Positions 24,246 through 31,273 of a stretch of 32,491 nt of DNA are shown here, piece after piece (positions within the stretch are counted from its first letter, which is position 1; every line of letters begins with the position of its first letter). Below the pieces are notes generated by a model. It made no database searches. It was not told the DNA's origin and saw only the letters and a list, made by a program, of their open reading frames with translations. Made by a program: the position numbers and the translations under genes. The stretch lies in assembly GCA_905234775.1 (NCBI GenBank), contig CAJOJC010000003.1, forward strand, positions 1-32,491, given 5' to 3'. The DNA is from an uncultured Bacteroidales bacterium (lineage in GTDB: Bacteria > Bacteroidota > Bacteroidia > Bacteroidales > UBA932).

Positions 24246-24318
24246 ATACCCATCCCGGAGGCAAACAATGTTACCTCCTTGTTCAAATCTTTGTCTGCGT
24301 GTCAGCGGGCATCGTAGA
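24246..24318. repeat. Direct repeat copy 2 (50 bp exact plus 3' end of esterase gene)
   Basis: 24246-24295 is identical to 21794-21843. The extension to 24318 includes the stop codon and last codons (Tyr-Asp-Ala-Arg) of the esterase gene. Together the two copies bracket 2.4 kb. Confidence 0.85.
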
Positions 24319-25999
24319 CCGCCTGGAGCGTTACGGGGTCGCGGCTCCAGATGCGGAAGAACTCCCACATAAGGGCGGCGCCCGGAACGAAGTTCCAGTG
24401 CCCGAAGTTCTCCACTGCCACCACCCTTACGAGCGGATGGCCGTCAGGACCAGTCAGGTCACCTACTTCCATGGCGTGGCCCTTTGTCGTTTCAACCCTG
24501 TGGCGGTTTTCGAGCGGAAGACCGAAGATCGGATATTTTCCCAGATCGGTAGGGCCGCTGACTTCCAGGCCGTTTAGGGTCTGGTAGAGCCTCCACGCAT
24601 CGGTGACGAAAGTGCCGTTGGGGATGGAAGGGTCGTTGAACGGAACGGCATCGTCGGCCGTGCCGCATATGCTGAAGTAAGGCATCAGGATCAGGCCCGA
24701 TTTCTGGGCGGCTTCCGCCTTGAGGGCTTCGGGCTCCATAAAGGGGAAACCAAGGCCGATCCCGGGGACGAAAATCCCTCCGGAATGGGCTCCGACTGCC
24801 GCGAAAAGATGGCTTTTGGTAACGCCGAGCGCCGTAGCGGCGAAGCCTCCGGCGGAGAGACCCTCGCAATAGACGCGCGAGGGGTCGAGCTTGGGATATT
24901 TGGAAAGGATGGTGCGTACTGCAGCCTCGATGCCGTGGTCGCCCATATAGTCGAAGCCGGGCTTTCCCTGCCATTCGAGTTCCGCGACCATAAAGCCCTG
25001 CGAGGCGCCGAGCTCGACGAACCCGCTGGTTTCGGCCTGCGTCCTCGGGTCGTTGTTGTGGCCGTGGAGCAGAATCACGAGAGGGACGCTCCCGTCGGCG
25101 GCTCCCTCCATACACGAAGGGATGTATTCGTACCACAGGAAAGTCTGCGTCTTGTCGTTGAATCCGCCCATAGGCTGCCGGACGACTTCCCTGCGGGTGC
25201 CGAGCCTTTCCCACATCAGGTAGGGTTCCAGCTCGTAGTCGCCCCACTGGCCCAAGGTTCCGCCCATATAGCCGGTGTGGCCCAGGTTGCTGCAGCGGTA
25301 GTTGACGCTGAAAAGCTTTTCCCAGGCATCCGCGAAAGTCTCCGCGAAACTGCTGGGCCGGGTGTTGACCACGACCTGGAGGAGGGGTTCGGTCTCGTTG
25401 CGGTAGGTTTTTGTGCTGCCGGATTTTTCCGCAAGGACCGCTTTGTCCCGCGAAATATATGCCCCAGCCGTCTTGGCCGCATTCTTCCCGGCTATGTAAG
25501 CCGGCACCGTCGACTTGCCGCCCGCCTTGGTCACCGCCTTGCCGCCGTAGCAGAAGATGCCTGCGACTTCGGATGCGACAGGGGCGATGCATTCGCTGAC
25601 GAAATCGGCGCCGCTGCCTATCCCAACCACCTTGAGGTTGACAAACACCCTGATTTTTTCGAAGGTGGCCTTGTACAGGGCAAAATCTGAGACGGGGTCA
25701 TAGGTTTTGCCGTTCGTCGGGCTGAACACTATCACCATACCGGCGTAGTCTTTGAGGGCATCGTTGAGCCCCATCCCGTCCACGGTCTCTTCGGCCTGGG
25801 CGGCCGTGCAGGGTCCGTCTGTCCAGATGAACCAGACTGGAGCCATATGGCCAAGCCTGGCGTCATAGTCGGGCGCCGCAGACCCATAGTACATCTTAAC
25901 ATTGTCAGGAAGCTGGGGGTTGGGGGCGAAGGTTATCCTGGCGGATGCCCACATGCAGGATGCCAGGCACATAAGGGAAAGAAGCAGTCGTTTCATCAT
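24302..25999 (-). CDS. CE1/PHB-depolymerase-like esterase with duplicated hydrolase domain
   Basis: The 565-residue secreted protein has a signal peptide (MMKRLLLSLMCLASCMWASA). The C-terminal half (about 285-560) is an active-looking alpha/beta hydrolase: oxyanion LLHGHN near 310, Ser382 in GLSAGG, Asp449 or Asp450 in CGTADDAVPF, and His534 in ENFGHWNF. This is the layout of feruloyl/acetyl esterases and PHB depolymerase relatives. The N-terminal part repeats the same fold order (VWFIWTDG; DYAGMVIVFSP; VVGIGSGADF; AGIFCYGG) but stops before acid and base residues, so it is a degenerate copy. The esterase probably removes acyl groups from a glycan. A flippase-like gene lies 39 bp upstream and may be co-transcribed. 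Its 3' end is duplicated at 21794-21866. Confidence 0.85.
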   Translation of the reverse strand: MMKRLLLSLMCLASCMWASARITFAPNPQLPDNVKMYYGSAAPDYDARLGHMAPVWFIWTDGPCTAAQAEETVDGMGLNDALKDYAGMVIVFSPTNGKTYDPVSDFALYKATFEKIRVFVNLKVVGIGSGADFVSECIAPVASEVAGIFCYGGKAVTKAGGKSTVPAYIAGKNAAKTAGAYISRDKAVLAEKSGSTKTYRNETEPLLQVVVNTRPSSFAETFADAWEKLFSVNYRCSNLGHTGYMGGTLGQWGDYELEPYLMWERLGTRREVVRQPMGGFNDKTQTFLWYEYIPSCMEGAADGSVPLVILLHGHNNDPRTQAETSGFVELGASQGFMVAELEWQGKPGFDYMGDHGIEAAVRTILSKYPKLDPSRVYCEGLSAGGFAATALGVTKSHLFAAVGAHSGGIFVPGIGLGFPFMEPEALKAEAAQKSGLILMPYFSICGTADDAVPFNDPSIPNGTFVTDAWRLYQTLNGLEVSGPTDLGKYPIFGLPLENRHRVETTKGHAMEVGDLTGPDGHPLVRVVAVENFGHWNFVPGAALMWEFFRIWSRDPVTLQAVYDAR

Positions 26000-26038
26000 T
26001 GCAGTGAAATTAGGGACATTTTTGCCGCCGTTTTCCTG

Positions 26039-27052
26039 TCATTGCCGGTCCGTCAGGGACTCCGCATCGGCGGCGCGTTTGCGCGTCAGCGACATATTCA
26101 CGCTCGAAACCGCTCCCAGCACGACAAGCATCAGGGAGCGGCTTTCGTGTGTGAGGGTCGCGAAGAGAATGCCGGCTTCCCAGCCGAATCCGTAGATCTG
26201 CGACAGTGCAAGGGCGATTATATAATGATATGCGCCCACTCCGCCGGGGACCGGGATCAGCGACGCGACGTTGCCGATCGCCGAGATGAAGAGCGCGTCG
26301 GCGAAGGTGAGTCCGCTCAGCTCGGGCATCGCCCAGAACACGCACTGGCACATAGCCACATAGAAGAACCAGATGGCTATGGTGTAGGCCATGAAGCGCC
26401 ACTTGTGCTTGATAGCCCCGAAGGTCTTGAAGCCGTCCAGGATGCCGATTATCCATCCTGCGAGTTTGCCGAAGAACTTGCTGCGGTCGCGAAGCTTGAA
26501 AATCAGATAGACGAAAACGCCCAGTGCGACGACAGTCACGCCGAGGATGATCCAGAGGCTGGCCGTCATCCGGCCGGCCGCCGGCTTGAGCAGCGCGTCG
26601 CGCATAAATCCTCCGATAGCATCGTTCTTGAACACTACCGCAAGGACCGCGACTACTATCACCATAACTACATCCCAGGTCCTCTCCATAAGGGTGGTAC
26701 CGAAGACCTTGTCGTAAGTGGCGAGTTTGGTGGTGACTCCGGCGCAGCGCACGAATTCTCCGCTGCCGGGGACGGCGAGATAACTGAGGCTGCCCACGTT
26801 GGACGAATCCCAGACGGTAAGCAACTTCGTCGACGGGTCGAGCGGCAGGAGCATATCCTTCCACCTCAGGGCACGTATGGCAATGGCTATGACGCAGGCC
26901 AGGGCGGACAGTCCGACTCCCCACCATTTCACCGTGTGGAGATTGTCCACAAACACTTTCCAGTCGATGCCGCGGACCGCAAGCCAGATAAGCAGTGCTG
27001 CCACGCCGAGCAGGAGAACATACTCGAGTATTTTCAGCGATTTTTTTGCCAT
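26039..27052 (-). CDS. Lysylphosphatidylglycerol synthase TM/UPF0104 family membrane protein
   Basis: The 337-residue polytopic protein has about eight hydrophobic helices, from ILEYVLLLGVAALLIWLAV at the N-terminus. Its conserved core includes RALRWKDMLLPL, SNVGSLSYLAVPGSGEFVRC and, later, LIPVPGGVGAYHYIIALAL. These are signatures of the AglD/MprF-flippase-like family (DUF/UPF0104), thought to move lipid-linked molecules across the inner membrane. The actual substrate is unknown. The start ATG at 27052 is preceded by a -7 box TATCTTTG only 7 nt away; an in-frame start at 27070 would lie upstream of the promoter. It is divergent from the PfkB kinase gene. Confidence 0.85.
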   Translation of the reverse strand: MAKKSLKILEYVLLLGVAALLIWLAVRGIDWKVFVDNLHTVKWWGVGLSALACVIAIAIRALRWKDMLLPLDPSTKLLTVWDSSNVGSLSYLAVPGSGEFVRCAGVTTKLATYDKVFGTTLMERTWDVVMVIVVAVLAVVFKNDAIGGFMRDALLKPAAGRMTASLWIILGVTVVALGVFVYLIFKLRDRSKFFGKLAGWIIGILDGFKTFGAIKHKWRFMAYTIAIWFFYVAMCQCVFWAMPELSGLTFADALFISAIGNVASLIPVPGGVGAYHYIIALALSQIYGFGWEAGILFATLTHESRSLMLVVLGAVSSVNMSLTRKRAADAESLTDRQ

Positions 27053-27059
27053 AGGTCGG

Positions 27060-27088
27060 CAAAGATACACATATTTTAATTAAATTTG
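27060..27088. promoter_or_regulatory. Back-to-back promoters for flippase-like and PfkB genes
   Basis: Minus strand: TATCTTTG at 27060-27067, 7 nt before the ATG at 27052. Plus strand: TAAATTTG at 27081-27088, 18 nt before the ATG at 27107. The boxes are only 13 bp apart, so the two polymerases would compete. Confidence 0.6.
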
Positions 27089-27106
27089 TATGTAACAGGC
27101 AAACGT

Positions 27107-28105
27107 ATGAAATCCATCCTTGGTATCGGCAATGCCCTCACGGACATTCTCGCAGTCCTACCGGACGACTCACTACTCCAGAAGTTCCACCTCCCCAAAG
27201 GCAGCATGCAGCATGTTGACATGGAGACCGGCGACCTGATCTGGCAAGCCCTGAAGCCCCTCGGCGTCAAATATGTAGCCGGCGGCAGCGCGGCCAACAC
27301 CATCACCTGCACCGCAATTTTCGGCATGCCGTCTTCGTTTATCGGCAAGATCGGGGAAGACGAGCTCGGTCTGCTCTTTAAGAGCGATCAGGAACAGTAC
27401 GGGGTCCATACCATGCTCCTCAAGAGCGATAAATCCAGCGGCCGTTCGATGGTCTTCGTCAGCGGCGGTAATGCCGAGAGGACCTTCGCCGTCTACCTCG
27501 GTGCCGCGCTGGACCTTGTCCCGGAAGACCTGAAGCCCGAGTATTTCGAGGGCCATGATTATTTCCATATCGAAGGCTATCTGGTCCAGAATCAGGCCCT
27601 TATCCGCAGGGCGGTCGAATTGGCGCACTCCGCAGGATGTATTATCTCGCTCGACATGGCCTCATACAATGTAGTCGAGAGCAACGAAGCCTTCCTCCAC
27701 GATATCGTAGACCGCTATGTAGACATCGTCTTCGCGAACGAAACGGAAGCCCGCGCGTTTACTAAACTGCCGGACGCCCAGGCCTCGCTGGACGAGATTT
27801 CGAAGCACTGCCGGATCGCCGTGGTCAAGGTCGGTAAGGACGGCTCGTACGTCAAGTCGGGCGATGAGCAGCATTTCATAGCCCCATGGCCGGCCGATCC
27901 CGTGGACGCAACCGGCGCCGGAGATACCTATGCCGCCGGCTTCCTGTATGCCCATTCGCTCGGGATGCCCCTTCGCGTTTGCGGCGAGATAGGCTCCATC
28001 ATCGCGGCTAAAGTAGTTGAGGTAGTCGGAACTAAGATCGATATCCCGCGCTGGAGAGACGCAAAGAAAGAAATACGCGAACTTATCGCCGCCAATACTA
28101 AATGA
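27107..28105 (+). CDS. PfkB family carbohydrate/adenosine kinase
   Basis: The 332-residue cytoplasmic kinase has GIGNALTDILA at the N-terminus, GGSAAN at 59-64 and FIGKIGEDELG. It carries the C-terminal anion-hole/catalytic motif DATGAGDTYAAGF with base Asp273. The N-terminal pattern is close to the Bacteroidales proteins annotated as adenosine kinase; ribokinase or another sugar kinase is also possible. The ATG at 27107 is chosen over an in-frame TTG at 27086 that overlaps the -7 box. The gene after it overlaps by 4 nt (ATGA), so the two are translationally coupled. Confidence 0.9.
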   Translation: MKSILGIGNALTDILAVLPDDSLLQKFHLPKGSMQHVDMETGDLIWQALKPLGVKYVAGGSAANTITCTAIFGMPSSFIGKIGEDELGLLFKSDQEQYGVHTMLLKSDKSSGRSMVFVSGGNAERTFAVYLGAALDLVPEDLKPEYFEGHDYFHIEGYLVQNQALIRRAVELAHSAGCIISLDMASYNVVESNEAFLHDIVDRYVDIVFANETEARAFTKLPDAQASLDEISKHCRIAVVKVGKDGSYVKSGDEQHFIAPWPADPVDATGAGDTYAAGFLYAHSLGMPLRVCGEIGSIIAAKVVEVVGTKIDIPRWRDAKKEIRELIAANTK

Positions 28106-28611
28106 ATCCCCTTGTCAGCATAGCCCGTTTCCTTGCCCTTGGAATCCACAAATCCAAGGTCCCTACCGGTTTTACGCCCCTCTCGAAGGTGCGCGTGGCT
28201 GCCGTAATGCTTGATGCTGAAGGAAAGGATGCCCAATCGCTGGTAGACTCTGTGAATAAGTACTTTTCCGGGAAGGGGATAAGGGCCGAGATTTTCGCTC
28301 TCAGTCGGGAGAAGAAACCTGCTGCGCTGAAAGGAGCCTATATGCTTGGGCGCCGCAATGTGAATTGGTTCGGAAAGCCCCGCAAGAACAAGAGAACTCC
28401 GAGGGTAGATCTTGGCGAGCAGCTTTTCATCAATCTGCTTCCGTCCGATAACTTTACGGCGCAATTCTGTGCGGCAGCCTCCGAGGCAGTCTTCAAGATA
28501 GGCTGCGCCTCCTCGTCAAAGGGAATCTACGACATCTTTGTCGATTCCGAGGGCCACGCCCCTTCTGCTATCTTCGCCCAGATGGTCGGTCTTCTTGACA
28601 CCGTGAAGTAA
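28102..28611 (+). CDS. DUF6913 family protein
   Basis: The 169-residue protein has no signal peptide. It contains MLGRRNVNWFGKPRKNK and DLGEQLFINLLPSDNFTAQFCAAASEAVFKIG, which resemble the DUF6913 proteins widespread in Bacteroidota. Function is unknown. It is coupled to the PfkB kinase by a 4-nt overlap, hinting at a shared housekeeping operon. A structured intergenic region follows. Confidence 0.7.
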   Translation: MNPLVSIARFLALGIHKSKVPTGFTPLSKVRVAAVMLDAEGKDAQSLVDSVNKYFSGKGIRAEIFALSREKKPAALKGAYMLGRRNVNWFGKPRKNKRTPRVDLGEQLFINLLPSDNFTAQFCAAASEAVFKIGCASSSKGIYDIFVDSEGHAPSAIFAQMVGLLDTVK

Positions 28612-28613
28612 GC

Positions 28614-28723
28614 GCGTGTTTCGCAACTCTCTCATTGATAGTGATTTACGAAAAACGATGTATCTTTTTTGAGATACATCGTTTTCGATAACGGGCTAAT
28701 AATCAAGGCGTTGCGAAACACGC
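28614..28723. terminator. Compound terminator: hairpin nested in a 14-bp inverted repeat
   Basis: The inner stem 28652-28665 pairs perfectly over 14 bp with 28672-28685 (core ACGATGTATCT) around a T-run loop. It is bracketed by a second perfect 14-bp inverted repeat, 28614-28627 (GCGTGTTTCGCAAC) with 28710-28723. The right arm can alternatively fold locally (AATCAAGGCG near 28701 with CGCCTTTGATT). It lies between convergent genes (DUF6913 and ssb) and probably terminates both. Confidence 0.75.
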
Positions 28724-28732
28724 CTTTGATTA

Positions 28733-29248
28733 CTAGAACGGAAGATCGTCTGCGGGGATGTCTTCGACCGGAGCCTGGGCCGCGGCGGGTGCGGCGGCTG
28801 CGGGGGCTGAGTACGCCGGCTGGGCGGGAGCGCTGTAGGAGGGCTGGGCAGGCCCGCTCTGAGCGGGAGCGGAGTAGCCGCCCTGAGGCGCCGCGGCCTC
28901 GCCGTCTTCACGCCTTCCGAGAAGCTGAAGAGTATCCACCTGAATTTCCGTAGTGTACTTCTTCACGCCCTGGGGGTCTGTGTAGCTACGCGTACGGAGT
29001 CTTCCTTCGATATATAACTGGGTTCCTTTGTGGACGAACCGTTCTGCAACATCGGCGTTGGCGCGCCAGCAGACGATGTTGTGCCATTCAGTGTTTTCGC
29101 GAAGTTCTCCATTGCGGTCTTTGTAGCGCTCGCTGGTAGCGAGTGTGAATGTAGCGACTTTAGTGCCGCTTTGAGAGTTTCCATCGAGGTAACGTACTTC
29201 CGGGTCTCTTCCAACGTTACCGATCAGCATTACTTTGTTAAGTGACAT
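28733..29248 (-). CDS. ssb: Single-stranded DNA-binding protein
   Basis: The 171-residue protein starts MSLNKVMLIGNVGRDPEVRYL, the classic SSB OB-fold start. It continues with FTLATSERYKDRNGELRENTEWHNIVCW and GTQLYIEGRLRTRSY, has a Gln/Pro/Ala/Ser/Tyr-rich flexible tail (about 112-160), and ends in the acidic protein-docking tip DIPADDLPF. It coats ssDNA during replication and repair. The tail is rich in Ala-Pro-Ala-Gln repeats. The leader contains a possible hairpin (29266-29273 with 29279-29286, one mismatch). It is divergent from the small export gene. Confidence 0.96.
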   Translation of the reverse strand: MSLNKVMLIGNVGRDPEVRYLDGNSQSGTKVATFTLATSERYKDRNGELRENTEWHNIVCWRANADVAERFVHKGTQLYIEGRLRTRSYTDPQGVKKYTTEIQVDTLQLLGRREDGEAAAPQGGYSAPAQSGPAQPSYSAPAQPAYSAPAAAAPAAAQAPVEDIPADDLPF

Positions 29249-29311
29249 AATAATTATTGGTTAACGCTCCGGCACCGCGCCGAAGCTATCGTGCAAGTTA
29301 GCAATTTTTCC

Positions 29312-29319
29312 TATATTTG
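29312..29319 (+). promoter_or_regulatory. -7 box of the small export protein gene
   Basis: TATATTTG matches TAnnTTTG and ends 9 nt before the ATG at 29329, implying a leader of only a few nucleotides. Confidence 0.6.
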
Positions 29320-29328
29320 CCGCAGTTT

Positions 29329-29808
29329 ATGCTGAAGAATTATATAATCGTTTTCCTTATCTCGATGGTTCCGCTGGTGGAGCTCAGGCTCGCCATCCCC
29401 TATGCCGTAGGCGTTGGTCTTCCGCTGGTCCCGTCGATTATTATTGCCGTCGTAGGCAACATGCTCCCCGTCCCCTTCATTTTCTTCTTCGCCCGTAAGG
29501 TGCTGGAGTGGGGTCAGGACAAAAAGCTCATCGGAGGCTTCTGCCGCTGGTGTATCAATAAGGGAGTGAAGGGAAGCGACAAACTCCAAAAAAAGGGCAA
29601 TGCGGGTCTTTATATCGCACTGCTCCTTTTCGTTGGAATTCCGCTCCCGGGTACGGGCGCCTGGACCGGCACTCTCGCCGCGAGTTTCCTCAATATGGAC
29701 TTCAAGAAGAGCGTAATAGCGGTAATGGCTGGAGTTCTCCTCGCCGGAGCTATAATGCTCGCTCTGTCTCTTGGAGTCTTCGGGGCTATTGATTTTCTGA
29801 AGGCGTAG
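29329..29808 (+). CDS. Small multidrug export family membrane protein (COG2426)
   Basis: The 159-residue inner-membrane protein has about four helices. Family hallmarks are MVPLVELRLAIPYAVGVGL, then VVGNMLPVPFIFFFARKVLEW near 45, and FVGIPLPGTGAWTGTLAASF near 105. This fits the Sm_multidrug_ex family, whose transport role is inferred from naming rather than shown. The ATG at 29329 follows a -7 box closely. Its 3' end overlaps the convergent MFS gene by 23 bp. Confidence 0.85.
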   Translation: MLKNYIIVFLISMVPLVELRLAIPYAVGVGLPLVPSIIIAVVGNMLPVPFIFFFARKVLEWGQDKKLIGGFCRWCINKGVKGSDKLQKKGNAGLYIALLLFVGIPLPGTGAWTGTLAASFLNMDFKKSVIAVMAGVLLAGAIMLALSLGVFGAIDFLKA

Positions 29809-31183
29809 TTTCTTCTTCCTTCTTAATATTAGGCAGCTCGAGACCGTAGTTCTTCTTACGGTTTTCGATCTTCAGGGCTATGCTGAACAGGAAGGCCAGT
29901 ACGCCGAAGCTCGAGAAGACTATCATAGGGATAGTGTAGCCGCCGGTGCTCTCGCGGAGTGAACCGATAAGGGCGGGAACGAGGCAGAGGCCGATGTTCT
30001 GGACCCAGAAGATAAGGCAGTAGGCGCTTCCCAGAATCTTTTCATCGATAATCTTAGGTACTGAAGGCCAAAGGGCCGCCGGCACCAGCGAGAAGCTGAC
30101 TCCGAGTGTAACGATAAGAATCAGCGCGAGGGTCTTGCTGGGGAAGATAGGAAGCAGGAAAGCGAAGCTGAGGTGGCAGACTATCATGATAACAGCGCCG
30201 AGCATCAACATCGATGCGCCCTTTCCTACTCGGTCGAGGAAGATTCCCAGAAGGGGAGTAAGGGCCATCGCGAGGATGGGGAACACGCTGAACAGACGGG
30301 CTGCGGAGTCGAGATCGATTCCAAGGGTCTCCTCAAGGAAGTTGGGAGCATAACGCTGGAACGGGAAAATAGCGCTGTAGTAAAGAACGCAGAGAAGGGC
30401 CACGATCCAGAACATCTTGCTCTTGAAGATCGCTCCAAGGTCGCTGACATGGAACTCGTCTTCGGGTGACTTCTCTTCGGTAGCCATCCCGGCCGCAACG
30501 AGCTGTTTGTCGAACTTCGTATCCATGAAGGCGAAGATGATGAAGTTGATGAGGCCGATGCAGAGCAGGGCGCCGCAGAAGCCCATCGGAGCCATCACCG
30601 AGCCGCCGAACTTGGAGGAGATAAGCGGAGAGATCCACATCACGGCGAACACTCCGAGGCGGGCGATAGCCATCTCGAGGCCCATCGCGAGCGCCATCTC
30701 CTTACCCTTGAACCACTTCGCAAGGATCTTCGAAACATTTGTTCCTTCCATCTCGCAGCCGCAGCCGAAGATCATGAAGCCGAGGGCGGCGAGCTTCGCG
30801 CTTGCGGGCATCTCGACCCACCAGCCGTTCAGCCAGCCGGCGAAGGCGGTAGTCTGGAACCAGTCGCTTACGGCGATGAACTTGATTCCGGCGCCGAAAA
30901 CCATCAGGCCTGCGGAAAGGATACCGGAGAAGCGTACTCCCAGCTTATCCAGAATGATTCCGGCAAGGATGAGGAAGCCGCACACGGTAAGGATGTACTC
31001 CGATGCTGCGTATTTGCCGAACACTGAGCTGCTCCAACCGAGGTTGCTCTCTACCAGTGATTTAAGCGGGGACATCACGTCCACGAACATGTAGGCGAAG
31101 AACATCATCAACGCCACGAGAATAAGGACCGACCACCTCGCAACGGGGTTGTCGTTCATCAGTTTCTGTACTTTTTCTGACAT
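29786..31183 (-). CDS. Major facilitator superfamily transporter
   Basis: This 465-residue protein has about 12 hydrophobic helices in two halves. It begins with a short cytosolic leader and RWSVLILVALMMFFAYMFVD. An MFS loop-2/3-like element is ILDKLGVRFSG; the second half has its counterpart IFLDRVGKGASMLML. A hydrophilic central loop (TEEKSPEDEFHVSDLGAIFKS) separates the halves. The cytosolic tail is charged (KKEEETTPSENQ). Substrate cannot be determined. A near-consensus -7 box (TATCTTAG, 31218-31225) gives a leader of about 30 nt. It is divergent from dxs. Confidence 0.88.
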   Translation of the reverse strand: MSEKVQKLMNDNPVARWSVLILVALMMFFAYMFVDVMSPLKSLVESNLGWSSSVFGKYAASEYILTVCGFLILAGIILDKLGVRFSGILSAGLMVFGAGIKFIAVSDWFQTTAFAGWLNGWWVEMPASAKLAALGFMIFGCGCEMEGTNVSKILAKWFKGKEMALAMGLEMAIARLGVFAVMWISPLISSKFGGSVMAPMGFCGALLCIGLINFIIFAFMDTKFDKQLVAAGMATEEKSPEDEFHVSDLGAIFKSKMFWIVALLCVLYYSAIFPFQRYAPNFLEETLGIDLDSAARLFSVFPILAMALTPLLGIFLDRVGKGASMLMLGAVIMIVCHLSFAFLLPIFPSKTLALILIVTLGVSFSLVPAALWPSVPKIIDEKILGSAYCLIFWVQNIGLCLVPALIGSLRESTGGYTIPMIVFSSFGVLAFLFSIALKIENRKKNYGLELPNIKKEEETTPSENQ

Positions 31184-31258
31184 ATTGAAGGATTATTTGA
31201 TTTCAACCAACAGAGTGCTAAGATACTCCCTTTTGGGCGAAAAGTCAAAATAATGTGT

Positions 31259-31266
31259 TACATTTG
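31259..31266 (+). promoter_or_regulatory. -7 box of dxs
   Basis: TACATTTG matches TAnnTTTG and ends 7 nt before the ATG at 31274, predicting a nearly leaderless mRNA. Confidence 0.6.
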
Positions 31267-31273
31267 TACTTCG

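Noticed and set aside
24246..24295. 50-bp repeat as a terminator only
   Set aside because: It has an imperfect GGAGG/CCTCC hairpin but no T-run after it on the minus strand, and terminator function would not explain 50 identical bases plus the shared gene tail.
23772..24368. Several overlapping open frames in the hairpin island on both strands
   Set aside because: They overlap each other, cross multiple hairpins, are rich in Arg, Pro and Gly, and show no family motifs, signal peptides or promoters.
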